Positions 1-5,553 of a stretch of DNA of 5,630 bases are shown one piece after another. The position numbers and the translations under genes were made by a program. Below the pieces are notes generated by a model that was not told the origin of the DNA, did no database searches, and saw only the letters and a list, made by a program, of their open reading frames with translations. The DNA comes from an uncultured Clostridia bacterium (GTDB lineage Bacteria > Bacillota > Clostridia > Oscillospirales > Oscillospiraceae): assembly GCA_937915065.1 (NCBI GenBank), contig CALDMR010000041.1, positions 1 to 5,630 on the forward strand. Reading direction: 5' to 3'. Each line of letters begins with the position of its first letter. Position 1 is the first letter of the stretch.

Positions 1-53
1 AGTTCATCGCTGCCATAGCGGCCCGCCATCCAGTTTTGCAGCCATTTTTTCAT
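1..53 (-). CDS. Partial small protein of uncertain identity, 5' end only
   Basis: Reading the minus strand, an ATG at 53-51 opens a frame that runs off the left window edge after 17 codons, MKKWLQNWMAGRYGSDE. A GAGG ribosome site (plus-strand bases 62-65) lies 8 bases before the ATG, which supports a real start. The W-x-x-x-(F/W)-M-x-G-R-Y-G-x-D pattern resembles, from memory, the N-terminus of a family of small, uncharacterised, probably membrane proteins common in Clostridia. That family has this amphipathic segment before its hydrophobic helices. Only the first helix is visible, so neither membrane segments nor function can be judged here. The gene is divergent from htpG and shares its upstream region. 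No convincing promoter was found for it. Confidence 0.62.
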   Translation of the reverse strand, partial: MKKWLQNWMAGRYGSDE

Positions 54-120
54 ACAAACTACCTCACAGTGAGATTTTGGAAAATTCAAAAATTGTTTAC
101 ATTTTTTCGCCCTGCATCCA

Positions 121-149
121 TTGAAAGACGAAAAGCATTGTGCTATGAT
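121..149 (+). promoter_or_regulatory. Sigma-A promoter of htpG
   Basis: The -35 box TTGAAA (121-126) and the -10 box TATGAT (144-149) are separated by exactly 17 bases. A TG dinucleotide at 141-142 makes it an extended -10. The start of transcription is expected near 155-157, inside the left arm of the CIRCE operator. This predicts a leader of about 170 bases before htpG. Confidence 0.82.
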
Positions 150-151
150 AC

Positions 152-178
152 TTAGCAGTCGAGAGATGAGAGTGCTAA
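152..178 (+). promoter_or_regulatory. CIRCE operator (HrcA binding site)
   Basis: The left arm TTAGCAGTC (152-160), a 9-base spacer (161-169) and the right arm GAGTGCTAA (170-178) match the CIRCE consensus TTAGCACTC-N9-GAGTGCTAA, with a single C-to-G change in the left arm. Arm length, spacer length and position over the predicted transcription start are all those of functional CIRCE sites. HrcA, the repressor of groESL and dnaK operons, is expected to bind here. It would release when GroEL is titrated by unfolded protein. hrcA itself is not in the window. Confidence 0.9.
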
Positions 179-212
179 AGCAATCCTTTTGTCTTTCCCA
201 TTATAAACACTG

Positions 213-240
213 TGTCCGAAAAGTTCAAATCTTTCGGGCA
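213..240 (+). other. Hairpin in the htpG leader
   Basis: Bases 213-223 (TGTCCGAAAAG) and 231-240 (CTTTCGGGCA) can form a ten-pair stem with one G-U pair and one bulged A, closed by a 7-base loop TTCAAAT. No T-run follows, so it is not an intrinsic terminator. It lies about 70 bases before the ribosome site and probably shapes or stabilises the leader RNA. No protein or small-molecule ligand is indicated. Confidence 0.5.
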
Positions 241-271
241 ATGTTCAAAAAAACTTTACATTATGGATCTA

Positions 272-318
272 CGCCCGCCGGATCTGCCACTTCCCGGGCG
301 CGCAATTACAACGGAGGT
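272..318 (+). promoter_or_regulatory. Possible pseudoknot covering the htpG ribosome site
   Basis: Stem 1 would pair CGCCCG (272-277) with CGGGCG (295-300). Stem 2 would pair ACTTCC (289-294) with the Shine-Dalgarno region GGAGGT (313-318), with one U-G pair. The arms fall in the order needed for an H-type pseudoknot, and the two stems abut at 294/295. If formed, it would hide the ribosome site. Both stems are only 6 pairs long and could arise by chance, so the call is tentative. Confidence 0.25.
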
Positions 319-328
319 CGATGTGACG

Positions 329-2221
329 ATGGCAAAAAAACAGTTTAAGGCGGAATCCAAACGGCTGCTGGATCTGATGATCAACTCGATTTACACCCAC
401 AAGGAGATTTTCCTGCGGGAGATTATTTCCAACGCCAGCGATGCAGAGGACAAGCTGTGCTACCTGGCCCTGACGGACGATCAGGTGGGCATGAACCGCG
501 GCGATTTCAAGATCGAAATCAAGGCCGATCCCGATGCACGCACCCTGACCATTACCGATAATGGTATCGGTATGAATAAAGAGGATCTGGAGAACAATTT
601 GGGCGTGATCGCCTCTTCCGGTTCTTACCGCTTCCGCCAGGAAATGGCCGAGAAGGAGGAGAAGAGCGAGAATGTGGATATCATCGGCCAGTTCGGCGTG
701 GGCTTCTACTCTGCCTTCATGGTGGCCGACGAGATCACTGTGACCACCAAAAAGTACGGCGAGGAGCAGGCCTGGCAGTGGAAGTCCTCCGGTGTGGACG
801 GCTACACGGTCACCGAGACCACCCGTGACGGCGTGGGCACCGATATCGTCATGCATATTAAGGCGGACAACGAGGGCGAGTATTACTCTGAGTTCCTGCA
901 GGAGTACAAGCTGACGGAGCTGATTCGCAAATACTCTGATTACATCCGCTATCCTATCCGCATGGAAGTCACCAAGCACCAGCGCAAGGAGGGCAGTCCC
1001 GACGATCATCCTGAATACGAGGATGTGAAAGTCGAGGAGACGATTAACAGCATGGTGCCCCTGTGGCAGCGTCCCAAGGGAGAGGTCACGGAGGAAGAAT
1101 ACAGCAAATTCTATCAGGACAAGTTCTTTGATTATGTGCCGCCCCAGCGCACGCTGCCCGTTTCCGTGGAAGGTACGGTGACGTATAAGGCGCTGCTGTT
1201 CATTCCCGGAAAAACGCCCTATGATTTTTACAGCAAGGATTATAAGAAGGGGCTGCAGCTGTATTCCGGCGGCGTGCTGATCATGGAAAACTGCGCCGAT
1301 CTGCTGCCCGATTATCTGCGCTTTGTCAAGGGCGTGGTGGATACTCCCGATGTATCTTTGAATATTTCCCGCGAAATGCTGCAGCATGACCGTCAGCTGA
1401 AGGTGATTGCCAACAACCTGAAAAAGAAGATTTTGGCAGAACTGGCCAAAATGATGCGCGAGAACCGGGAAGACTACGAAAAATTCTTTGCCAATTTCGG
1501 CCTGGATCTGAAATACGGTATCCTGCAAAACTACGGCTCCAACAAGGCAGAGCTGCAGGATCTGCTGCTGTTCTACTCTTCCACGGAAAAGAAGATGACC
1601 AGCCTGTCCGAATACACTGCCCGCATGCGGGAAGAGCAGAAATATATCTACTATGCTGCCGGCGTCAACACGGATGCCATCGACGCCCTGCCCCAGACGG
1701 AGCTGGTGAAGGAGAATCACATGGAGATTCTGTACTTCACCGAGCAGGCTGACGAGTTCCTGGCCGAAGCTTTGCAGTCCTATGCCGAAAAGGAATTCCG
1801 CAGCGTGCTCAACGATGATCTGGGCCTGGAGAATCAGCAGGCGGAGGAAGCAGAGGGCGATCACAGCGCCGTGCTGGACTTCGTGAAAGAACCCCTGGGC
1901 GACCGGATCAAGGAGGCCCGCCTGTCCAAAAAGCTGGTGAACCACCCGGTGTGCCTGACTGCCGAGGGCGGCATCAGCTTCGAGATGGAGAAGTATATGG
2001 CCGCCGTCCAGCCCGATATGGCGGTGAAAGCCGAGCGCGTGCTGGAGTTGAATCCCAATCACAGCGCGTTCAAGGCGCTGGAAGGGGCCATCAATGCCGG
2101 CGAGCAGGATAAGGCCGCCAAATATGCAAAGATCCTGTTGGCCCAGGCCAAGCTGATTGCCGGCCTGACGCTGGATAATCCTTCGGAATACGCTGATTTG
2201 GTGTGCGAATTGATGCAGTAA
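329..2221 (+). CDS. htpG: Molecular chaperone HtpG (bacterial Hsp90)
   Basis: Homodimeric cytosolic ATP-driven chaperone of 630 residues, close to the usual bacterial length (about 620-640). The N-terminal Bergerat-fold ATPase is complete. It has the helix motif EIISNASDA at residues 31-39, with catalytic Glu31 and magnesium-binding Asn35, then DNGIGM at 77-82 and GQFGVGFYS at 120-128. A middle domain follows, with the conserved SLNISREML segment whose Arg lies near residue 348 and contacts the ATP phosphate. The C-terminal dimerisation domain is full length and has no MEEVD tail, as expected in bacteria. ATG 329 gives the family-standard MAKKQFKAES start. GGAGG (313-317) lies 11 bases before it, and an in-frame GTG at 323 has a better 5-base spacing, so the true start may be two codons earlier. 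The longer frame back to 212 lies inside the leader and is not favoured. Transcription is probably HrcA-controlled and monocistronic. Confidence 0.97.
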   Translation: MAKKQFKAESKRLLDLMINSIYTHKEIFLREIISNASDAEDKLCYLALTDDQVGMNRGDFKIEIKADPDARTLTITDNGIGMNKEDLENNLGVIASSGSYRFRQEMAEKEEKSENVDIIGQFGVGFYSAFMVADEITVTTKKYGEEQAWQWKSSGVDGYTVTETTRDGVGTDIVMHIKADNEGEYYSEFLQEYKLTELIRKYSDYIRYPIRMEVTKHQRKEGSPDDHPEYEDVKVEETINSMVPLWQRPKGEVTEEEYSKFYQDKFFDYVPPQRTLPVSVEGTVTYKALLFIPGKTPYDFYSKDYKKGLQLYSGGVLIMENCADLLPDYLRFVKGVVDTPDVSLNISREMLQHDRQLKVIANNLKKKILAELAKMMRENREDYEKFFANFGLDLKYGILQNYGSNKAELQDLLLFYSSTEKKMTSLSEYTARMREEQKYIYYAAGVNTDAIDALPQTELVKENHMEILYFTEQADEFLAEALQSYAEKEFRSVLNDDLGLENQQAEEAEGDHSAVLDFVKEPLGDRIKEARLSKKLVNHPVCLTAEGGISFEMEKYMAAVQPDMAVKAERVLELNPNHSAFKALEGAINAGEQDKAAKYAKILLAQAKLIAGLTLDNPSEYADLVCELMQ

Positions 2222-2242
2222 ATTCCGTTTATGAAAAAGACC

Positions 2243-2287
2243 GGCCCCAGCGGAAGCGGCGAAAAGCCGTTTTCGCCGGGGCCTTTG
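2243..2287 (+). terminator. Intrinsic terminator after htpG, possibly bidirectional
   Basis: The outer arms GGCCCC (2243-2248) and GGGGCC (2278-2283) enclose a perfect inner stem GGCGAAAA (2258-2265) and TTTTCGCC (2270-2277) with a GCCG loop. A 9-base bulge (2249-2257) sits on the 5' side. On the plus strand the tail is only TTTGC, a weak U-tract. On the minus strand the same stem is followed by GGTCTTTTTC, a better one. It begins 21 bases after the htpG stop. Confidence 0.7.
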
Positions 2288-2316
2288 CGCGGCGGCTAAA
2301 AAAGATAAAATAGCCC

Positions 2317-2345
2317 TTGACAAAAGGCAGGTGGTTTAGTATACT
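2317..2345 (+). promoter_or_regulatory. Sigma-A promoter of the trpXYZ operon
   Basis: A perfect -35 box TTGACA (2317-2322) and a -10 box TATACT (2340-2345) are separated by 17 bases. Transcription should start near 2352, about 20 bases before the T-box Stem I. The promoter is near consensus, so control probably rests on transcript termination in the leader rather than on initiation. Confidence 0.85.
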
Positions 2346-2579
2346 AAAGCACACAAGGAAACAAACCAAACCTTTGAGAAAGAGAAGTAGGCAGATCTTT
2401 CCGATGCACAGCGAGCCTTGAGCAGTGGGAGCAAGGCCAGAGGAACCTGCTGAATGGACTTTTGAGGGCGGCTTGAACGGGGCGCGGGCCCTTAGTAGAC
2501 GCCGACGGGTTCCCACCCGTTATCCACCGGGGCACGTATGATGGTACGTGTAGCGAGGGGGCGCTGCAAGGCGCCAATT

Positions 2580-2616
2580 TGGGTGGTATCGCAGAAGCAA
2601 GGCGGCTTTTGTCCCA
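2580..2616 (+). promoter_or_regulatory. T-box antiterminator
   Basis: TGGG (2580-2583) pairs with CCCA (2613-2616). After the 7-base bulge TGGTATC (2584-2590), GCAGAAGC (2591-2598) pairs with GCTTTTGT (2605-2612), closed by a 6-base loop. This is the standard T-box antiterminator form. Its 3' strand is also the 5' arm of the terminator, so the two folds exclude each other. Confidence 0.85.
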
Positions 2617-2643
2617 TGGTTGGGGCAGGGGCTGTTTTTCTTT
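2604..2643 (+). terminator. T-box regulated intrinsic terminator
   Basis: GGCTTTTGTCCC (2604-2615) pairs with GGGGCAGGGGCT (2622-2633) around the loop ATGGTT. The 12 continuous pairs include several G-U pairs. It is followed by GTTTTTCTTT (2634-2643), a good U-tract. It forms by default when tRNA-Trp is charged and stops transcription about 70 bases before trpX. Confidence 0.83.
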
Positions 2644-2713
2644 ATTCTGAAAGCCTGCCGGCGACAGCTTTTCTCCATCTGCCATCCAAATTCAAATCAA
2701 AGGAGAACTGATT

Positions 2714-3736
2714 ATGAAAAAGAACACTATGAAGAAACTGATGGCTCTGGCCTGCGCCGGTGTAATGGCGCTGTCTCTGGCCGCCTGCGGCGGCAATGGC
2801 CAAACCGGTTCCGCCGGAAATGAAACTGGGGCAGACGGCGTGAAAATCGGCGTTTTGCAGTATGCGCCCCATCCTTCTCTGGATAACTGCTATGAAGGCG
2901 TGCTCAAAGGGCTGGAGGCAGCCGGCTATGTTGACGGCCAGAACGGCGTGTCGATTGAGTTCCAGAACGCCAACGGCAATGCGGCCGACGGCGATATGAT
3001 GGCCAAAACCATGGCGTCTTCCTGCGATATGCTGATCGCCATTGCAACGCCTGCGGCCATGAGCTGCTACGCTGCCGCTAAGGACGATGGCGTGCCTGTG
3101 ATCTATGCCGCAGCTTCCGATCCCATCGGCTCCGGCCTGGCCAAAGATCTGGAAAATCCCCAGACCGGCGCTTCCGGCACGAAGGACGCGCTGAATCTGG
3201 AGGGACAGATGCAGATGATCCGCGCCCTGCTGCCCGAGGCAGATACCATCGGCATCCTGTATACCACCAGCGAACCCAACTCCCTGGCCCACCTCAAGAC
3301 TTTCCAGGAACTGGCGCCCAACTACGGATTTACCATTGAAGCCGTGGGCATCACCAATGAATCCGAAGTCGCTTCCGGCGCTGCCACCCTGGTGGCCAAG
3401 GGTGTGGACTGCGTGAACAACTTTACCGACAACAATGTGGTCAACAACCTGTCCACCCTGCTGCATGCCACAGATGCCGCAGGCATCCCTGTGTTCGGTT
3501 CCGAGGAGGAGCAGGTGCGCAATGGCTGCGTGGCGGCGGAATCCCTGGACTATGTGACCCTGGGCGAAGAGACCGGCCGCATGGCGGCTGCGGTGCTGTC
3601 CGGCGAGGCGGACATCATGACCCTGCCCGTGGCCGTGGTGGCGGAAACCAGTCCCGTTTATTCGGCGGCCAATCTGGAAAAGTTCGGCATCACCCTGCCC
3701 GGGGAATACAGCGGCGCGCTGAATCTCGACGCATAA
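2714..3736 (+). CDS. trpX: ABC importer substrate-binding lipoprotein, predicted tryptophan binder (TrpX-like)
   Basis: Extracytoplasmic binding protein of 340 residues that captures substrate for the TrpYZ importer. The N-terminus is a lipoprotein signal: KK-rich start, hydrophobic stretch from about 9 to 22, and lipobox LAAC with Cys25 as the lipidated residue. A Gly/Ser/Asn-rich tether runs to about 42. The mature domain resembles the ABC_sub_bind family (PF04392): IGVLQYAPHPSLD near 45-57, an IAIATPAA segment, then an ASDPIGSGL segment. The second lobe starts at TIGILYTTSEPNS, with FTDNNVV and a VFGSEEEQV segment later. AGGAG (2701-2705) sits 8 bases before ATG 2714, favouring it over the in-frame ATG at 2729. 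Its place behind a Trp T-box is the main evidence for tryptophan. The protein contains no Trp. Binding of another aromatic compound is possible, since PF04392 proteins are diverse. Confidence 0.88.
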   Translation: MKKNTMKKLMALACAGVMALSLAACGGNGQTGSAGNETGADGVKIGVLQYAPHPSLDNCYEGVLKGLEAAGYVDGQNGVSIEFQNANGNAADGDMMAKTMASSCDMLIAIATPAAMSCYAAAKDDGVPVIYAAASDPIGSGLAKDLENPQTGASGTKDALNLEGQMQMIRALLPEADTIGILYTTSEPNSLAHLKTFQELAPNYGFTIEAVGITNESEVASGAATLVAKGVDCVNNFTDNNVVNNLSTLLHATDAAGIPVFGSEEEQVRNGCVAAESLDYVTLGEETGRMAAAVLSGEADIMTLPVAVVAETSPVYSAANLEKFGITLPGEYSGALNLDA

Positions 3737-3739
3737 AAT

Positions 3740-3756
3740 CACAGCCCGGAGCTGTG
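3740..3756 (+). other. Intercistronic hairpin 1 (trpX-trpY gap)
   Basis: CACAGC (3740-3745) and GCTGTG (3751-3756) form a perfect 6-pair stem with the 5-base loop CCGGA, starting 3 bases after the trpX stop. No U-tract follows. Confidence 0.5.
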
Positions 3757-3769
3757 CATCAATCAAATC

Positions 3770-3801
3770 CATTGCCGGGAAACGCCTGTTTCCCGGCAAT
3801 G
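3770..3801 (+). repeat. Perfect 13-pair inverted repeat between trpX and trpY
   Basis: CATTGCCGGGAAA (3770-3782) and TTTCCCGGCAATG (3789-3801) are perfect reverse complements around the loop CGCCTG. The next bases are TCCCCC, not a T-run, so a simple terminator is unlikely. In an ABC importer operon such a stem after the binding-protein gene commonly protects the upstream message from 3' exonucleases. That would raise TrpX over TrpY and TrpZ. Confidence 0.75.
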
Positions 3802-3802
3802 T

Positions 3803-3826
3803 CCCCCGTCTGCGGCGGGGGCAGAC
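3803..3826 (+). other. Two alternative hairpins just before the trpY ribosome site
   Basis: CCCCCG (3803-3808) can pair with CGGGGG (3816-3821). Alternatively GTCTGC (3808-3813) can pair with GCAGAC (3821-3826). The two share bases and cannot form together. The second ends immediately before the trpY AGGAGG (3827-3832), so the local fold may affect trpY translation. Confidence 0.45.
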
Positions 3827-3838
3827 AGGAGGACGTTT

Positions 3839-4759
3839 ATGGACGTTGTATTTTCCTTGCTCCAGAATGTGCTGGAAGAGGGCTTCATCTATGGCATTGT
3901 GGCCATGGGTGTGTATATTACTTATAAAATTCTGGATTTTCCCGATTTGTCGGTGGATGGTACATTCCCGCTGGGCTGTGCTGTAACAGCGGCGCTGATT
4001 GTGGGCGGCGTCAACCCCTGGCTGGCCTGCATTGCGGCTTTTGCAGCCGGTGCGCTGGCGGGCTGTGTTACCGGGCTGCTCCATGTGAAGCTGCGCATCA
4101 CTGACCTGCTTTCCGGCATCATTGTGATGACGGGGTGCTGGTCCCTGAATTTGCTGATTTTGGGCGCTCATATGCCCAATCCTCTGGCGGGGAACGCCCT
4201 GCTGCAGTTTTATAATCAGCCCACCATCTTCACATCCTTTCCCGTGGCGCTGCTGCCGGAAAGCCTGTACCGCTTCCGCGTGCTGATCCTGGCGGCGGTG
4301 CTGGCGGTGGTGGTCAAGCTGCTGATGGATTGGTTCTTGCGCACCAAGAGCGGCATGCTTCTGCGGGCGGCCGGCGACAATCCCCAGTTCGTGACCTCGC
4401 TGGCCAAAGATCAGGGCAGCATGAAGATCATGGGCCTGGCCATTGGCAACGGCTGCACGGCGTTGGCGGGCTCGATCCTGGCCCAGCAGGCAGAAAGCGC
4501 GTCCGTGTCCATCGGCACGGGTATGGTGGTGCAGGCGCTGGCGGCGGTCATCATCGGTACCAGCGTATTCGGCCGCATCAAAAAATTCAAATCCACCAGC
4601 GCAGTGCTGTTGGGAACGATCCTGTATAAGGCGGTGCTGCTGATCGCCATGCTGTGGCTGCCTGCCACCTTCCTGAAGCTGACAATGGCAGTGCTGTTTG
4701 TGGCGGCCCTGCTGACGGATCGCGTGGGCAAAAAGAAGGGAAGTGTTGCACATGGCTGA
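3839..4759 (+). CDS. trpY: ABC importer membrane permease, predicted tryptophan transport (TrpY-like)
   Basis: Integral membrane subunit of 306 residues from the branched-chain amino acid type permease family (BPD_transp_2, PF02653, LivH-like). About eight or nine hydrophobic helices can be seen, roughly at 10-30, 43-57, 61-81, 90-108, 146-167, 198-216, 229-244, 254-274 and 279-293. The DFPDLSVDGTFPLG segment (33-46) is typical of the permeases that partner PF04392 binding proteins. The cytoplasmic loop with AAGDNPQ (177-183) is the likely contact with the ATPase. The C-terminus is basic (RVGKKKG), as expected on the cytoplasmic side. AGGAGG (3827-3832) lies 6 bases before ATG 3839, a strong site. 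The end overlaps the start of trpZ by 8 bases. Trp residues are at 61, 101, 165 and 273, unlike its two Trp-free partners. Substrate assignment rests on the T-box. Confidence 0.88.
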   Translation: MDVVFSLLQNVLEEGFIYGIVAMGVYITYKILDFPDLSVDGTFPLGCAVTAALIVGGVNPWLACIAAFAAGALAGCVTGLLHVKLRITDLLSGIIVMTGCWSLNLLILGAHMPNPLAGNALLQFYNQPTIFTSFPVALLPESLYRFRVLILAAVLAVVVKLLMDWFLRTKSGMLLRAAGDNPQFVTSLAKDQGSMKIMGLAIGNGCTALAGSILAQQAESASVSIGTGMVVQALAAVIIGTSVFGRIKKFKSTSAVLLGTILYKAVLLIAMLWLPATFLKLTMAVLFVAALLTDRVGKKKGSVAHG

Positions 4760-5543
4760 GCAGAAAGCGCTGGCGGAGCTGCGCCATATCCGCAAGGTGT
4801 TCAATGCCGGAACGGTCAGCGAAATGGAGGTTTTTCATGACTTTTCCCTGACCATTCACGAAGGGGAATTTATTTCCGTGGTGGGGTCCAACGGCTCCGG
4901 CAAGACCACGACCCTGAATCTGCTCTGCGGTTCGCTGATGCCGGATGGAGGCCAGATCCTGCTCCATGGCCGGGACATTACCCGCCTGCCAGAATATAAG
5001 CGCTCGGCCTTTTTGGGGCGCGTATTCCAGGACCCGGCCAAAGGAACTTGCCCTTCCATGACAATTTTGGAAAATATGTCTCTGGCAGATAACAAGGGGA
5101 AGGCCTTCGGCTTTGGCACCGGTGTGAACCGGAAGAAGCTGGACTATTATAAATCCCAGCTGGAGCTGCTGCGCCTGGGGTTGGAGGATAAGATCGATCT
5201 GCCGGTGGGCGTGCTCTCCGGCGGCCAGCGTCAGGCTTTGGCGTTGCTGATTTCCACCATGACGCCCATTGAATTGCTGGTGCTGGACGAGCACACGGCG
5301 GCGCTGGATCCCAAAAGCAGCGAAAATGTGATGGAGCTGACAGACCGCATCATCAAGGAAAAAAAGCTGTCCGCCATTATGGTGACCCACAATCTGCGCT
5401 TTGCCGTGGAATACGGCACACGGCTGCTGATGATGGATAAGGGGCATTGCGTGATCGACTCCGGCCCCAACGGTAAGGCAAACTATCAGATCGACGATCT
5501 GCTGCACACCTTCAATCAGATTTCCATTGAGTGCGGCAACTGA
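4752..5543 (+). CDS. trpZ: ABC importer ATP-binding protein, predicted tryptophan transport (TrpZ-like)
   Basis: Cytoplasmic ATPase of 263 residues that should pair as a dimer with TrpY to power uptake. All ABC motifs are present: Walker A GSNGSGKTT (45-53), Q-loop Gln93 in VFQDP, signature LSGGQ (155-159), Walker B ending LLVLDE with catalytic Glu180, D-loop ALDP (185-187 region) and switch His213 in MVTH. The DEHTAALDP form is common in the ATPases of this PF04392-linked importer type. The ATG at 4752 lies within the last codons of trpY, giving an 8-base overlap and probable translational coupling. AAGGG (4736-4740) sits 11 bases before it. An in-frame GTG at 4743 is only 2 bases from that site and is less likely. 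The protein contains no Trp. Confidence 0.93.
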   Translation: MAEQKALAELRHIRKVFNAGTVSEMEVFHDFSLTIHEGEFISVVGSNGSGKTTTLNLLCGSLMPDGGQILLHGRDITRLPEYKRSAFLGRVFQDPAKGTCPSMTILENMSLADNKGKAFGFGTGVNRKKLDYYKSQLELLRLGLEDKIDLPVGVLSGGQRQALALLISTMTPIELLVLDEHTAALDPKSSENVMELTDRIIKEKKLSAIMVTHNLRFAVEYGTRLLMMDKGHCVIDSGPNGKANYQIDDLLHTFNQISIECGN

Positions 5544-5553
5544 ACAGAATATG

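Larger units (their letters stand above)
2371..2643 (+). promoter_or_regulatory. T-box riboswitch, tRNA-Trp specific
   Basis: A complete T-box leader. Stem I starts near 2371. Its apical part shows CAGCGAGCC (2408-2416) and the stem GCCTTG/CAAGGC (2414-2419 and 2431-2436). The specifier loop reads GAA-TGG-A, with the codon UGG at 2455-2457, opposite AGTA (2387-2390 area). AGAAG (2383-2387) can pair with CTTTT (2459-2463) just below it. Stem II/III hairpins follow, including ACGGGT/ACCCGT (2505-2520), CACGTA/TACGTG (2533-2550) and GGCGC/GCGCC (2560-2575). The T-box sequence AATTTGGGTGGTATCGC (2576-2592) matches the consensus closely. It has the tRNA-pairing bulge UGGU at 2584-2587, whose last U can pair with an A or G discriminator base. 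Uncharged tRNA-Trp should pair at the specifier and the bulge, stabilise the antiterminator and turn on the downstream transporter. Confidence 0.94.

Noticed and set aside
95..127. Minus-strand promoter for the divergent gene (TTTCAA with TGTAAA)
   Set aside because: The spacer is 19 bases and both boxes match the consensus poorly, so it was not listed as a feature.
189..207. Second plus-strand promoter, TTGTCT with TATAAA, in the htpG leader
   Set aside because: The two boxes are only 7 bases apart, which cannot serve as a sigma-A promoter.
54..328. CtsR heptad repeat operator near htpG
   Set aside because: No tandem GGTCAAA-like heptads were seen on either strand; the only heat-shock operator found is CIRCE.
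121..348. 75-codon plus-strand open frame upstream of htpG
   Set aside because: It begins on the -35 box and runs through the promoter, CIRCE and the leader, overlapping the htpG start in another frame. It has no ribosome site and no recognisable product.
269..2323. 684-codon minus-strand open frame antisense to htpG
   Set aside because: It is a shadow of a GC-rich gene whose frame is strongly supported on the plus strand. Its translation is His/Gln/Leu-rich with no recognisable domain.
2620..2823. 67-codon plus-strand frame starting in the T-box terminator
   Set aside because: It starts in the terminator loop, lacks a ribosome site and overlaps the trpX start in another frame.
2642..4804. 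720-codon minus-strand open frame across trpX and trpY
   Set aside because: Antisense shadow with a His/Gln/Arg-rich sequence and no domains. It crosses two well-supported genes and the intercistronic hairpins.
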